Below, piece after piece: positions 7,881-17,336 of a stretch of DNA of 64,000 bases. A program made the position numbers and the translations under genes. This DNA is from Brucella thiophenivorans (GTDB lineage Bacteria; Pseudomonadota; Alphaproteobacteria; Rhizobiales; Rhizobiaceae), in assembly GCF_002252445.1 (NCBI RefSeq), contig NZ_NNRJ01000015.1, positions 62,001 through 126,000 of the forward strand. Direction: 5' to 3'. Every line of letters begins with the position of its first letter. The first letter of the stretch is position 1. The notes below the pieces were generated by a model. The model made no database searches, was not told the DNA's origin, and saw nothing but the letters and a program-made list of their open reading frames with translations.

Positions 7881-8004
7881 AAACAAGAGGCGTGGAGTGC
7901 TGCAAGCACGACAGGGAAATAAATCAAGAGGCGTCGAGTGTCCCCTGGACACGATAGGGATGTAAACCAAGAGGCGTGGAGTGCCAGCGGCACGACAGGG
8001 ATAT
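7881..8004 (+). repeat. Three tandem hairpin repeats before pheS (copies B, C, D)
   Basis: Three direct copies of a 40-43 base unit start at 7881, 7921 and 7964. Each begins AAAYCAAGAGGCGTSGA, then has a short perfect hairpin, then GAYAGGGA. The stems are GTGCT-GCA-AGCAC, GTGTCC-CCT-GGACAC and GTGCC-AGC-GGCAC. Both arms change together, so pairing is preserved while the loop changes. The AGGGA of copy D lies about nine bases before the pheS ATG and probably serves as its ribosome-binding site. A fourth copy lies before rpmI. I do not recognise the family. Confidence 0.9.
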
Positions 8005-8009
8005 AGACA

Positions 8010-9119
8010 ATGAGCGATCTTGAACAACTCGAACAAACGATTATGGGCGAAATCGCCGCCGCCAGCGACGAGCAGGCGATTGAAGCAGTGCGCGTGGCGG
8101 CACTCGGCAAAAAAGGCACCATCTCTGAAAAGCTGAAGACACTGGGTTCCATGTCGCCGGAAGAGCGTCAGGCACAGGGACCAGCGATCAACGGCTTGAA
8201 AAGCCGCGTCACCGAAGCGCTGAACGAGCGTAAGACAGAGCTGCGCCGCCAAGCCATTGCAGCGCGCCTTGAGCGTGAGAAGGTCGATGTGACGCTTCCA
8301 GTTCGCGAAGGTGCGGCATCGCGCGGCCGCATTCATCCGATTTCTCAGGTTATCGACGAAATCACCGCGATCTTCGCGGATATGGGTTTTTCGATTGCCG
8401 AAGGCCCGGATGTCGAAACCGATTACTATAATTTCACGGCGCTGAACTTCCCCGAAGGCCATCCGGCGCGCGAAATGCACGACACATTTTTCTTCAATGC
8501 GGATGAGAAAGGCGAACGCAAACTGCTGCGCACGCATACCTCGCCGGTGCAGGTGCACACGATGGAGAAGTTCGCAGCACTTCGCGACAAGGAAGGCCGC
8601 GACGAGCCTATCCGCATCGTCATTCCGGGCAAGACCTATCGCATGGATTCCGATGCCACCCATTCGCCGATGTTCCATCAGGTCGAAGGTCTGGTTGTCG
8701 ATAAATCGGCCAATGTCGCCAATATGAAGTGGGTGCTTGAAGAGTTCTGCAAGGCGTTCTTTGAAGTGCCAAATGTCACGATGCGGATGCGTCCGAGCTT
8801 CTTCCCGTTCACTGAGCCATCGGTTGAGGTTGATATTCAGTGCGACCGTTCCGGCCCGCATGTGAAATTTGGCGAAGGCACGGACTGGCTCGAAATTCTG
8901 GGCTGCGGCATGGTACATCCGAATGTACTGCGCGCTTCGGGCTATGACCCGGACGTCTATCAGGGCTTTGCATGGGGAATGGGTATCGACCGTATCGCCA
9001 TGCTGAAATACGGCATGCCTGATCTGCGCGCCTTCTTCGATGCCGATGTGCGCTGGCTCAACCACTATGGTTTCCGACCACTCGACCTGCCGACGCTTTT
9101 CGGCGGTCTGAGCGCGTAA
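8010..9119 (+). CDS. pheS: Phenylalanyl-tRNA synthetase alpha subunit
   Basis: PheS is the catalytic subunit of the cytoplasmic (alpha-beta)2 enzyme that charges tRNA-Phe. The 369-residue product has an N-terminal coiled coil of about 85 residues (tRNA-binding arm), then the class II catalytic core. Visible motifs are [14 protein letters not shown] (motif 1 region), [29 protein letters not shown] (motif 2), [12 protein letters not shown]-like [16 protein letters not shown], and [17 protein letters not shown] (motif 3). The start is ATG 8010, whose AGGGA site lies in the last hairpin repeat. pheT follows after 20 bases. The tandem repeats could act in control of the pair, but unlike E. coli no Phe-rich leader peptide is seen. 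Confidence 0.97.
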   Translation: MSDLEQLEQTIMGEIAAASDEQAIEAVRVAALGKKGTISEKLKTLGSMSPEERQAQGPAINGLKSRVTEALNERKTELRRQAIAARLEREKVDVTLPVREGAASRGRIHPISQVIDEITAIFADMGFSIAEGPDVETDYYNFTALNFPEGHPAREMHDTFFFNADEKGERKLLRTHTSPVQVHTMEKFAALRDKEGRDEPIRIVIPGKTYRMDSDATHSPMFHQVEGLVVDKSANVANMKWVLEEFCKAFFEVPNVTMRMRPSFFPFTEPSVEVDIQCDRSGPHVKFGEGTDWLEILGCGMVHPNVLRASGYDPDVYQGFAWGMGIDRIAMLKYGMPDLRAFFDADVRWLNHYGFRPLDLPTLFGGLSA

Positions 9120-9139
9120 AGACAGGAAGGAATAGAGAA

Positions 9140-11554
9140 ATGAAATTCACACTTTCCTGGCTCAAGGATCACCTTGAAACCGATGCGACGCTCGATCAGA
9201 TCGTCGAAAAGCTGACCGATATTGGTCTGGAAGTGGACGGGGTCGATGACCGCGCCGCTTTCAAAGCTTTCAAGATCGCCAAGGTTCTGAATGCTGTTCA
9301 GCACCCGGATGCCGATAAGTTGCGCGTTCTCACCGTTGATACGGGCGAAGGCCAGCCGGTTCAGGTTGTTTGCGGTGCGCCCAATGCCCGCACAGGTCTG
9401 GTCGGCGTTCTGGGGCGTCCGGGCGACTATGTGCCTGGCCTTGATGTCACGCTTTCGGTTGGCAAAATCCGAGGTGTTGAAAGCTTCGGCATGATGTGTT
9501 CCGAGCGCGAGCTGGAACTTTCTGACGAGCATAATGGCATTATCGATCTGCCCGAAGATGCGCCTGTTGGCACAAGCTTCGCAGCCTATCTCGGTATTGA
9601 TGATCCAATCATCGAAATCGGTCTGACGCCAAACCGTGCGGATTGCACCGGCATTCGCGGCATTGCGCGTGATCTGGCAGCAGCCGGTCTCGGCACGCTC
9701 AAGAATACGCTGCCAGAAGCGGTCAAGGGCGAAGGCGAAACGCCGGTTAAGGTCATTCTCGAACAGGACGCGGAAAACCCGTTCTGCAACGGTTTTGCGC
9801 TGCGTCTGGTCAAGGGCGTGAAAAACGGCCCAAGCCCGAAATGGATGCAGCAGCGTCTGAAAGATATTGGCCTGCGCCCTATCAATGCGCTGGTCGACAT
9901 CACCAATTATGTAACGTTTGATCAGGGCCGTCCGCTGCATGTTTTCGATGCGGCCAAGGTTAAGGGCAATCTGACAGTGCGTGTGGCCAAAGAGGATGAA
10001 ACCATCCTTGGTCTTGATGGGCGCGAGCATAAGTTCAAGCCGGGCATGTATGTGATCGCCGATGAAAACGGCCCCGAATCGATTGCCGGTATCATGGGCG
10101 GTGAGCATTCGGGCTGCGATGAAAACACTGTCGATGTGTTGATCGAATCCGCTCTTTGGGACCCGCGCACAATCGCACGTACCGGCCGCGAACTGGGCAT
10201 CGTCACTGATGCGCGCTATCGCTTTGAGCGTGGCGTCGATCCAGAAATGATGATTCCGGGTGCAGAACTGGCAACCAAACTGGTTATAGAACTTTGCGGC
10301 GGTCAGCCGACAGTTCTCGACGTGGTTGGTTACACGGCACCGACCGCGCGCGTGATTGATTTCCCTGTTTCGGAAGTCAAGCGTTTGACCGGCATTGAGG
10401 TTTCCTATGACGCATCGTTCGACATTCTGAAGCGTCTTGGCTTCGGGGTTGAAGGCGATGGCAAGGTCATCAAGGCAACCGTTCCGACATGGCGCAATGA
10501 CGTGGAAGGCAAAGCTGACCTCGTTGAGGAAGTCATGCGTATTCATGGCATCAACCAGATCGCACCACAGCCGCTGCCGGGTCTTGGCACTGTCAATGGT
10601 CGTATTCTGACAACATTGCAGATCCGCACGCGTCTGGCACGCCGCACGCTTGCTTCGCGCGGCATGATGGAAGCTGTGACCTATTCGTTTATTTCGGAAG
10701 CACAGGCCAAAGCTTTTGGCGGTGGCAAGCCGGAACTGAAGCTGGCAAACCCAATTGCAGCGGATATGTCGGATATGCGCCCATCGCTTCTGCCGGGCCT
10801 GCTCGCAGCCGCGCAGCGCAATGCGGATCGCGGCTTTGGTGATACCGCATTGTTTGAAGTGTCGGGCATTTATGAAGGCGACAAGCCTGAACAGCAGCGT
10901 CGTGTGGCTGGCGGCATCCGTCGTGGCACGGCTGGCGTTGAAGGCTCGGGCCGCTTCTGGTCGGGCAATGCAGCAACCGTTGGCGTGTTCGATGCCAAGG
11001 CCGATGCACTGGCGGCGCTTGAAGCTGCGGGTGCGCCGGTTGATCGTATCCAGATCGAAGCCGGTGGACCAGAATGGTTCCATCCGGGTCGTTCAGGTAC
11101 GTTAAAGCTTGGTCCAAAAGTTGTGCTGGGTTACTTCGGTGAGTTCCACCCGGATACGCTGGAAGCGCTTGATGTGTCGGGCGCGCTCTGCGGCTTTGAA
11201 GTCTATATCGATGCGATCCCTGAGCCGAAGGCAAAGGCAACCCGCACCAAGCCAGCTCTCAGCCTCTCGCAGTTCCAGAGCCTCAAGCGCGATTTTGCCT
11301 TCGTAGTGGATGCAAATGTTGAGGCTGGTAATGTCGTGAAGGCCGTTTCATCGGCTGACAAGAAGCTGATTGCTGGCGTTCAGGTGTTTGACGTCTTCAC
11401 AGGCGCGTCGCTTGGTGAAGGCAAGAAGTCGATCGCGGTTGAAGTGCTGTTGCAGCCGCAGGACCGCACGCTGACCGATGAAGATCTGGAAGCATTGTCG
11501 AAGCAGGTGATTGCAAATGTCACCAAACAGACCGGCGGCGTCCTTCGCGGATAA
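9140..11554 (+). CDS. pheT: Phenylalanyl-tRNA synthetase beta subunit
   Basis: PheT is the large subunit of the Phe-tRNA synthetase, with tRNA recognition and editing domains. The 804-residue product has normal length. Domains in order: the N-terminal helix pair ([14 protein letters not shown]), an OB-fold tRNA-binding domain at about 40-150 ([15 protein letters not shown]), the B3/B4 editing region at about 210-390 ([22 protein letters not shown]), the B5 domain (about 400-475), the class II-like core (ending about 690) and a C-terminal ferredoxin-fold anticodon-binding domain (about 710-804, [13 protein letters not shown]). AGGAAGG lies just before ATG 9140. It ends in a bidirectional terminator shared with the convergent VOC gene. 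Confidence 0.97.
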   Translation: MKFTLSWLKDHLETDATLDQIVEKLTDIGLEVDGVDDRAAFKAFKIAKVLNAVQHPDADKLRVLTVDTGEGQPVQVVCGAPNARTGLVGVLGRPGDYVPGLDVTLSVGKIRGVESFGMMCSERELELSDEHNGIIDLPEDAPVGTSFAAYLGIDDPIIEIGLTPNRADCTGIRGIARDLAAAGLGTLKNTLPEAVKGEGETPVKVILEQDAENPFCNGFALRLVKGVKNGPSPKWMQQRLKDIGLRPINALVDITNYVTFDQGRPLHVFDAAKVKGNLTVRVAKEDETILGLDGREHKFKPGMYVIADENGPESIAGIMGGEHSGCDENTVDVLIESALWDPRTIARTGRELGIVTDARYRFERGVDPEMMIPGAELATKLVIELCGGQPTVLDVVGYTAPTARVIDFPVSEVKRLTGIEVSYDASFDILKRLGFGVEGDGKVIKATVPTWRNDVEGKADLVEEVMRIHGINQIAPQPLPGLGTVNGRILTTLQIRTRLARRTLASRGMMEAVTYSFISEAQAKAFGGGKPELKLANPIAADMSDMRPSLLPGLLAAAQRNADRGFGDTALFEVSGIYEGDKPEQQRRVAGGIRRGTAGVEGSGRFWSGNAATVGVFDAKADALAALEAAGAPVDRIQIEAGGPEWFHPGRSGTLKLGPKVVLGYFGEFHPDTLEALDVSGALCGFEVYIDAIPEPKAKATRTKPALSLSQFQSLKRDFAFVVDANVEAGNVVKAVSSADKKLIAGVQVFDVFTGASLGEGKKSIAVEVLLQPQDRTLTDEDLEALSKQVIANVTKQTGGVLRG

Positions 11555-11573
11555 GAATAAATGAAAAGAAAAC

Positions 11574-11598
11574 CCCGCTCGTGAGAGCGGGTTTTTTT
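11574..11598. terminator. Bidirectional terminator between pheT and the VOC gene
   Basis: CCCGCTC-GTGA-GAGCGGG (11574-11591) is followed by seven T on the plus strand and flanked by AAAAGAAAA on the other side, so it can end both pheT and the convergent VOC gene at 11599. Confidence 0.85.
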
Positions 11599-11949
11599 CT
11601 AGCCTCGCAAGCCGATGCAATTGCCCCATGGGTCTTTGACCTGACACATGCGCATACCGTCCTGAATATCGAGTGGTCCGCGATAAAGCGTGCCGCCAAT
11701 GGCGATCAAATGCGCGAGCGATTGATCGAAACCCTCGACGTGCCAATAGACCACGCTGCCCGCAGCACCCGATGAAACTTTTTCATCGGCCGGAACGATC
11801 TCCAGATCAACATCGCCGATTTGCAGGTAGCTGAAATCATAAGGTTCAAGATGTTTGAGAACTGCGTGCGGGAAGGCTTTGTGATACCACTCGATTGCTG
11901 CCTTAACATCACTGACATGAACCAGAACAGCCGATATGGCGCCACTCAT
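11599..11949 (-). CDS. VOC (glyoxalase/bleomycin-resistance fold) protein
   Basis: A 116-residue single-domain vicinal-oxygen-chelate protein. ISAVLVHVSDVKAAIEWYHKAFP at the start and VKDPWGNCIGLRG at the end are typical of the fold (the second is close to the DPxGN motif). Candidate metal ligands are His8 in LVHVS and Glu in the EIVPAD strand, but this cannot be settled from one sequence. Its ATG overlaps the stop of the TetR gene by four bases, so regulator and VOC protein are co-translated. The divergent MFS exporter suggests a role in resistance to, or conversion of, a small toxic compound. The substrate is unknown. Confidence 0.8.
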   Translation of the reverse strand: MSGAISAVLVHVSDVKAAIEWYHKAFPHAVLKHLEPYDFSYLQIGDVDLEIVPADEKVSSGAAGSVVYWHVEGFDQSLAHLIAIGGTLYRGPLDIQDGMRMCQVKDPWGNCIGLRG

Positions 11950-12554
11950 GCAGGCACAACCAAGCGTGGAGGCATGGCAAGCATCGCCATGTCGATGATT
12001 TTCTGCACAGCCGCGCGTGAATTTCCATCGCGGGCTTCAAAAGAAATGCTCTGCTGAATCATATGATAGAACTCGGTCATCTGCACGATGTCGGTGTGCA
12101 CTGGCAAGTCACCCGCCGCTATGGCGCGCTCCAGACGCTGTGAAAGCTGTTCGTGATTGGTGTGACGGACATCCTGCAGAAACGCCTTCACGTTGGCGTT
12201 TTCCGGTTTACACTGAATGGAGCTTACACTGATCATGCAGCCGCCAGCAGGGCAAGCGAAAGCGCTGTCGGCACTGAGTTCAAGCCATTGGCGCATACCG
12301 TCCTGAATCGTCGTCGCTTTTTCAAGTGCATTGAAAGGAACAGCGCCGATTGTGCGGGTATAATAGTCCACGGCCTCGCGAAACGCCTGTTCTTTATTGC
12401 CAAAGGCGGCATAAAAGCTTGGCGGAGTAATGCTGATCGCCGATGTGAAATCATTGATCTGGGCGCATTCATAGCCCTTTGCCCAGAAAACTTTCATGAC
12501 TTTTTCCAACGCAGTATCGCGGTCGAAACTGCGCGGACGTCCGCGCGGAACCAT
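11946..12554 (-). CDS. TetR family transcriptional regulator
   Basis: A 202-residue TetR-type repressor. The N-terminal DNA-binding domain shows GRPRSFDRDTALEKVMKVFW, then a helix-turn-helix around FTSAISITPPSFYAAFGNKEQAF (residues about 37-60), where the YAAFGNKEQ segment is the family hallmark. The C-terminal ligand domain contains several Cys and Met residues (CPAGGCMISVSS), a pattern seen in the YxaF/AcrR_C-like subgroup. It is divergent from the MFS transporter and overlaps the VOC gene. By analogy with similar loci it probably represses both sides through the shared intergenic region, where an imperfect palindrome lies at 12621-12640. The inducer is unknown. Confidence 0.9.
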   Translation of the reverse strand: MVPRGRPRSFDRDTALEKVMKVFWAKGYECAQINDFTSAISITPPSFYAAFGNKEQAFREAVDYYTRTIGAVPFNALEKATTIQDGMRQWLELSADSAFACPAGGCMISVSSIQCKPENANVKAFLQDVRHTNHEQLSQRLERAIAAGDLPVHTDIVQMTEFYHMIQQSISFEARDGNSRAAVQKIIDMAMLAMPPRLVVPA

Positions 12555-12591
12555 TTTTCGCCCTTTCTGTAGTCATCCTTATATAATTTGC

Positions 12592-12640
12592 TTGACGCTC
12601 AGGCGCAAGACGATATGAATTATGTAGTATCGACTATATA
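12592..12640 (+). promoter_or_regulatory. Candidate promoter and operator of the TetR/MFS pair
   Basis: TTGACG at 12592-12597, a 17-base spacer and ATGAAT at 12615-12620 form a moderate sigma-70 promoter facing the MFS gene. Directly after it lies an imperfect palindrome of 20 bases, TATGTAGT-ATCG-ACTATATA (12621-12640), a plausible TetR operator because binding there would block initiation. On the other strand TTATATAA near 12579-12586 could be a -10 element for the regulator. Confidence 0.5.
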
Positions 12641-12655
12641 AATAGGATTCGTCCC

Positions 12656-13867
12656 ATGAACGAAGTGTGTGATTCTGCCATTGCGGCGGAAGGGGTTTCT
12701 GCGTCTCCAAGCCAGGCGCGCGAGATTCCACTGGTGGTCTATTGCCTGACATTGGGTATTTTTGCGCTGACTACATCTGAACTGATGATTTCCGGCATGA
12801 TGCCAGCGCTTCAGGAGGCTTTCGGGCGCTCTGTTTCCGATATTGGCAATCTGATTTCGGTCTATGCTTTGGGCATGACGATTGGTGGCCCGCTGGTGAC
12901 GGTGCTGTTTCTGGCGCTAAAGATTGAGAACAAGCGCGGACTGCTGTTTTTGTTGATTTTCTATGCACTCGCACAAAGTGTTGCGGCTTCCACCAGCAAC
13001 TTTCATGTCATGCTTGTAGCCCGGGTTCTCACCGGAATGGCTGCGGCAACCAGCTTTGGTTTAATGCTGGCAATCACAGCGCAGCTTGTTACGCCTGAGT
13101 TGCGCGGGCGTGCGTCCTCGCTGGTTTTTGCGGGCCTTATGTTGTGCACCGTGCTGGGAGTGCCGCTTGCAACTCTCATCACCAACAGCTTTGGCTGGCG
13201 TGCAGGTTTCTGGGCGATTGTCGTTCTCGTGCTGTTTTGCGCTCTGGTGATCGCAATCAAGATCGAAGCAAGGCCAAACAATGCCGGAATAAACTTATCT
13301 TCCGAACTCAATGAAATGCGCAAGCCAAGGCTCTGGGCAGCTTACGCAACCAGCGCGCTGGTGATTGGCGCATCTTTCTCGGTCTACAGCTATCTGTCGC
13401 CAATCACTTCACAGCTTGCGGGCTTTCCGGAAGCGCAATTGCCATTTCTGCTGGCTATCTATGGGGCAGCCAATATCATCGGAAATTACGTCATCGGACG
13501 CTTTGCTGACCGCCATACCATTGCGACCATCTTTATCGGTATTCTGATCATGCTGGCAGCAATGCTGATCTTTGCGTTGTTTGCTGAACTGAAAATCGCA
13601 ACAATCCTGGCTATCATCATGATTGGGCTAACGGGTATTGCGCTTAATCCCGCTTTCATAGCGCGTGTTATGCGGATTGCGCATCCCGGCGCACTGGTTA
13701 ATGCAATGCATGCATCGGTCATCAATATCGGCCTGGGGCTTGGGCCATGGGCGGGCGGCTTTGCGCTCTCAACGGGCTACAGTCTTTATGCGCCCCTTTG
13801 GGTGGGCTTCATCATGACGTTTCTTGGTCTGCTGACACTCGCACCGCGTGCCATGCGCCGGATGTGA
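12656..13867 (+). CDS. MFS transporter, drug/sugar efflux type
   Basis: A 403-residue major facilitator with about 12 hydrophobic segments. It resembles the arabinose-efflux/AraJ and YdhP-like branch: TTSELMISGMMPALQEAFG in helix 1, SVYALGMTIGGPLVTVL, and LVARVLTGMAAATSFGLMLA containing the helix 4-5 motif. The charged loop between helices 6 and 7 is short. Members export drugs, sugars or metabolites; the substrate cannot be told here. The gene is divergent from a TetR regulator and a VOC protein, which supports an inducible efflux role. A strong terminator follows the stop. Confidence 0.88.
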   Translation: MNEVCDSAIAAEGVSASPSQAREIPLVVYCLTLGIFALTTSELMISGMMPALQEAFGRSVSDIGNLISVYALGMTIGGPLVTVLFLALKIENKRGLLFLLIFYALAQSVAASTSNFHVMLVARVLTGMAAATSFGLMLAITAQLVTPELRGRASSLVFAGLMLCTVLGVPLATLITNSFGWRAGFWAIVVLVLFCALVIAIKIEARPNNAGINLSSELNEMRKPRLWAAYATSALVIGASFSVYSYLSPITSQLAGFPEAQLPFLLAIYGAANIIGNYVIGRFADRHTIATIFIGILIMLAAMLIFALFAELKIATILAIIMIGLTGIALNPAFIARVMRIAHPGALVNAMHASVINIGLGLGPWAGGFALSTGYSLYAPLWVGFIMTFLGLLTLAPRAMRRM

Positions 13868-13877
13868 TTCTATCATT

Positions 13878-13914
13878 TGCAAAGGCCGCACCATGATGCG
13901 GCCTTGCATTTTTT
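13878..13914 (+). terminator. Terminator after the MFS gene
   Basis: TGCAAAGGCCGCA and TGCGGCCTTGCA pair around the loop CCATGA (about 13878-13908), with one unpaired base in the left arm, and six T follow (13909-13914). Confidence 0.88.
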
Positions 13915-13992
13915 GGTTTAACCTATCCCTCAATCATGCCATCCATAGCCTCAAACAGTTTGCATCACCAAATGCATTGAAAAGGGATCGGC

Positions 13993-14991
13993 ATGTTTCA
14001 ATGGGGTATTCTTTCCACCGCCAAGATTGGCGTAACGCAGGTTATTCCGGCACTTTGTGCTTCGGACAATGGTGTGGTTCATGCTATTGCCAGCCGTGAT
14101 CAGGCGCGCGCGCGTGCTGTCGCTGATCGCTTTGGCGCACCGCTGGCCTTTGGTTCCTATGAGGAATTGCTGGCAAATGACGAAATTGATGGCGTCTATA
14201 TCCCGCTGCCAACCTCGCAGCACATTGAGTGGACGCTGAAAGCAGCTGAGGCTGGCAAGCATGTGTTGTGCGAAAAGCCGATTGCGCTTAAAGCCGACGA
14301 TATTGATCAGCTGATTGCCGCGCGCGACAAGCACAAGGTCACTATCGCTGAAGCCTTTATGGTTTTTTATCACCCGCAATGGATTAAGCTGCGTTTTCTT
14401 CTCGAAGAAGGTGCGATTGGAACGCTCCGTCATGTGCAGGGTGCATTCAGCTATTTTAACAATGACCCATCTAATATGCGTAACCAGCCGGAACTTGGCG
14501 GCGGAGTGCTGCCGGATATTGGTGTTTATCCGACTGTGGTCACACGCATGGTGACTGGCAAGGAGCCGCTTTCGGTTCAGGCATCGGTGGAATTTGATCC
14601 AAAATTCGGCACTGATCGCTATGCAAATGTCTCGGCGCGATTCGATGGTTTCGATCTAAGCTTCTATGTCGCCACCCAGCTTGCTGGTCGTCAAACCATG
14701 GTTTTCCATGGCGACAAGGGCTTCATCGAAGTTCACGCACCTTTTAACACTGGCAAATATGGTCATGGCCGCATTACACTCTATAATGCAGGGCATACGG
14801 AGGCGACAGAATGGTCATTCTCCGATACAGACCACTATAAGCTTCAGGCGGAAAACTTCGTGCGCGCCACGAAGGGTGCCAAGGGAGAAAGTAGCGTGAT
14901 GCTGTTTTCTCTGGAAAACTCAAAAGCCAATCAGAAATTTATCGATGCGATTTATCGCGCTGGTAAAAGCGACGGCTCCGTGAGTGTCTAA
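13993..14991 (+). CDS. Gfo/Idh/MocA family oxidoreductase
   Basis: A 332-residue NAD(P)-dependent oxidoreductase of the Gfo/Idh/MocA family, which act on sugars, inositols or related compounds. The N-terminal Rossmann domain begins [20 protein letters not shown], and the family lysine lies in [11 protein letters not shown] (residues about 90-100). The C-terminal dimerisation domain follows from about residue 120, with [12 protein letters not shown], where the conserved Asp and following region normally include the catalytic His or Tyr. The start ATG 13993 has AAGGG upstream. It stands alone between two terminators, so context gives no clue to the substrate. Confidence 0.88.
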   Translation: MFQWGILSTAKIGVTQVIPALCASDNGVVHAIASRDQARARAVADRFGAPLAFGSYEELLANDEIDGVYIPLPTSQHIEWTLKAAEAGKHVLCEKPIALKADDIDQLIAARDKHKVTIAEAFMVFYHPQWIKLRFLLEEGAIGTLRHVQGAFSYFNNDPSNMRNQPELGGGVLPDIGVYPTVVTRMVTGKEPLSVQASVEFDPKFGTDRYANVSARFDGFDLSFYVATQLAGRQTMVFHGDKGFIEVHAPFNTGKYGHGRITLYNAGHTEATEWSFSDTDHYKLQAENFVRATKGAKGESSVMLFSLENSKANQKFIDAIYRAGKSDGSVSV

Positions 14992-15020
14992 GAGCTGGAA
15001 ATTTTAACGGGCGGGAATTT

Positions 15021-15054
15021 TCCTGCCTGAAACTTATGACAGGCAGGAATTTTT
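15021..15054 (+). terminator. Terminator after the Gfo/Idh/MocA gene
   Basis: TCCTGCCTG (15021-15029) pairs with CAGGCAGGA (15040-15048), with a 10-base loop and a T run at 15050-15054. Confidence 0.85.
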
Positions 15055-15074
15055 CATTGTCACACAGCTTGTGA

Positions 15075-15104
15075 CTTGCAGTGAAAAACAGCCTTTCTTA
15101 TATA
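15075..15104 (+). promoter_or_regulatory. RpoH (sigma-32) type promoter of dnaK
   Basis: CTTG at 15075-15078, an 18-base spacer and CTTATATA at 15097-15104 match the alphaproteobacterial heat-shock consensus (CTTG, 17-18 bases, CYTATNT). An overlapping sigma-70 reading, TTGCAG, 17 bases, TATATA, is also possible. The 5' untranslated region would be about 140 bases. Confidence 0.8.
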
Positions 15105-15251
15105 CGCCTCGCACAGGGCTTTGATAAAAGGCCGGGTGGCTTGAAAAACGCTTCCCGACTTCACACCTTGAAGCAGGCATTGTGAAACCGATAGGAACCG
15201 CTCATGAAACGCTCGGTAGAGGTTTTTGCGGTTTGCTGAATGGAGAGAAAT

Positions 15252-17162
15252 ATGGCTAAAGTTATTGGTATCGATCTGGGAACGACCAACTCCTGCGTAG
15301 CCGTCATGGACGGAAAAACCGCGAAGGTCATTGAAAATGCTGAAGGTGCGCGTACGACACCTTCGATCATCGCTTTCAGCGATGGTGACGAACGTCTCGC
15401 TGGCCAGCCTGCGAAACGTCAGGCTGTCACCAACCCTGAAGGCACTCTGTTTGCCGTAAAGCGCCTGATTGGCCGCCGCTTTGATGATCCAATGGTTGCC
15501 AAGGACAAGGATCTTGTGCCTTACAGCATCGTCAAGGGCGACAATGGCGATGCATGGGTAGAAACTCACGGCAAGAAATATTCGCCATCGCAGGTTTCCG
15601 CGATGATCCTTCAGAAGATGAAGGAAACCGCTGAATCTTACCTCGGTGAAACTGTGACGCAGGCCGTTATAACGGTTCCGGCATACTTCAACGATGCTCA
15701 GCGTCAGGCAACCAAGGATGCCGGCAAGATCGCTGGTCTTGAAGTTCTGCGTATCATCAACGAACCAACAGCCGCAGCCCTTGCTTACGGTCTCGACAAG
15801 AGCGAAGGCAAGACGATCGCTGTTTACGATCTTGGTGGTGGTACGTTCGACGTTTCGGTTCTTGAAATCGGCGATGGCGTGTTTGAAGTAAAATCCACCA
15901 ACGGTGATACGTTCCTCGGCGGTGAAGACTTCGACATGCGTCTGGTTGAATATCTGGTTGCCGAGTTCAAGAAGGAACAGGGCATCGATCTTAAGAAAGA
16001 CAAGCTTGCTCTGCAGCGCCTCAAGGAAGCTGCTGAAAAGGCCAAGATCGAGCTTTCGTCCGCTCAGCAGACCGAAATCAACCTGCCATTCATCACCGCT
16101 GACCAGTCTGGTCCTAAGCACCTTGCAATCAAGCTTTCGCGCTCGAAGTTCGAAAGCCTGGTTGACGATCTCGTGCAGCGCACGGTCGAGCCATGCAAGG
16201 CAGCGCTCAAGGATGCAGGCCTCAAGGCTGGCGACATCGATGAAGTTGTTCTGGTTGGCGGTATGACCCGTATGCCGAAGATTCAGGAAGTCGTTAAGGC
16301 TTTCTTCGGCAAGGAACCACACAAGGGCGTGAACCCGGACGAAGTTGTTGCCATGGGTGCAGCAATTCAGGGCGGCGTATTGGCTGGCGACGTCAAGGAC
16401 GTTCTGCTGCTTGACGTAACCCCGCTTTCGCTTGGCATTGAAACGCTGGGTGGCGTGTTCACACGCTTGATCGAACGCAACACCACGATCCCGACCAAGA
16501 AGTCGCAGACCTTCTCGACCGCTGAAGACAATCAGTCGGCTGTGACGATCCGCGTGTTCCAGGGCGAGCGTGAAATGGCTGCCGACAACAAGATCCTCGG
16601 CCAGTTCGATCTCGTTGGTATTCCACCAGCACCACGTGGTGTGCCGCAGGTTGAAGTGACTTTTGACATCGACGCAAACGGCCTCGTCAACGTGTCTGCA
16701 AAAGACAAGGGCACCGGCAAAGAACACCAGATCCGCATTCAGGCATCGGGTGGTCTTTCGGACGCCGACATCGAAAAGATGGTCAAGGACGCGGAAGCAA
16801 ATGCGGAAGCCGACAAGCAGCGCCGTGACGCAGTTGAAGCCAAGAATCAGGGCGAAAGCCTCCTTCATTCGTCTGAAAAGTCGCTGAAGGAATATGGTGA
16901 CAAGGTTTCGGCTGAAGACAAGCAGGCCATCGAAGGTGCAATCGTAGCACTTCGTACCTCGCTTGAAGGTGACGATGCTGAAGACATCAAGGCGAAGACG
17001 CAGGTTCTTGCCGAAGCTTCGATGAAGCTTGGACAGGCCATGTATGAAGCAGCGCAGGCTGCTGAAGATGCAGGTGCTGCCGGTAGTGAACAGGCTTCTT
17101 CGAACGACGATGTTGTCGATGCCGATTACGAAGAAATCGACGACGACAAGAAAAAGTCGTAA
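15252..17162 (+). CDS. dnaK: Chaperone protein DnaK (Hsp70)
   Basis: DnaK is the ATP-driven cytoplasmic Hsp70 that works with DnaJ and GrpE in folding and in heat-shock feedback. The 636-residue product is complete: [16 protein letters not shown] at the start of the nucleotide-binding domain, [15 protein letters not shown] and [18 protein letters not shown] inside it, [14 protein letters not shown], the interdomain linker [19 protein letters not shown], the substrate-binding beta domain, and the helical lid ending in [14 protein letters not shown]. The start is ATG 15252, with GGAGAG eight bases upstream; the frame is open for four more codons. A heat-shock promoter lies upstream, and dnaJ follows after a terminator, the usual dnaK-dnaJ order in Rhizobiales. 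Confidence 0.98.
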   Translation: MAKVIGIDLGTTNSCVAVMDGKTAKVIENAEGARTTPSIIAFSDGDERLAGQPAKRQAVTNPEGTLFAVKRLIGRRFDDPMVAKDKDLVPYSIVKGDNGDAWVETHGKKYSPSQVSAMILQKMKETAESYLGETVTQAVITVPAYFNDAQRQATKDAGKIAGLEVLRIINEPTAAALAYGLDKSEGKTIAVYDLGGGTFDVSVLEIGDGVFEVKSTNGDTFLGGEDFDMRLVEYLVAEFKKEQGIDLKKDKLALQRLKEAAEKAKIELSSAQQTEINLPFITADQSGPKHLAIKLSRSKFESLVDDLVQRTVEPCKAALKDAGLKAGDIDEVVLVGGMTRMPKIQEVVKAFFGKEPHKGVNPDEVVAMGAAIQGGVLAGDVKDVLLLDVTPLSLGIETLGGVFTRLIERNTTIPTKKSQTFSTAEDNQSAVTIRVFQGEREMAADNKILGQFDLVGIPPAPRGVPQVEVTFDIDANGLVNVSAKDKGTGKEHQIRIQASGGLSDADIEKMVKDAEANAEADKQRRDAVEAKNQGESLLHSSEKSLKEYGDKVSAEDKQAIEGAIVALRTSLEGDDAEDIKAKTQVLAEASMKLGQAMYEAAQAAEDAGAAGSEQASSNDDVVDADYEEIDDDKKKS

Positions 17163-17181
17163 GCCTAGTCTGTAAACGCGC

Positions 17182-17208
17182 AAGCCCGGGTCACTCCCGG
17201 GCTTTTGC
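17182..17208 (+). terminator. Terminator between dnaK and dnaJ
   Basis: AAGCCCGGG (17182-17190) pairs with CCCGGGCTT (17196-17204) around TCACT, with a short T run. It probably lowers dnaJ expression relative to dnaK, since no strong dnaJ promoter is obvious in the 130 bases that follow. Confidence 0.82.
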
Positions 17209-17336
17209 GGCCTTTCGGGACGGTTGCACCGGACGGGTAAACCAAGACTATTCCAGCAGGCAAAACAATGTCTGCACGAAATGGGACCGTGGAGCCGCAA
17301 ACATTGCATGCGCTCCTGCCGTCGGGATAACGAACG

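Noticed and set aside
7881-8004. CRISPR array
   Set aside because: The repeats are directly adjacent with no spacers, differ from one another and number only three, and there are no cas genes.
9065-11083. A 672-codon open frame on the minus strand opposite pheT
   Set aside because: It lies fully inside the pheT coding region, has Cys/His/Asn-rich composition typical of shadow frames, and no family.
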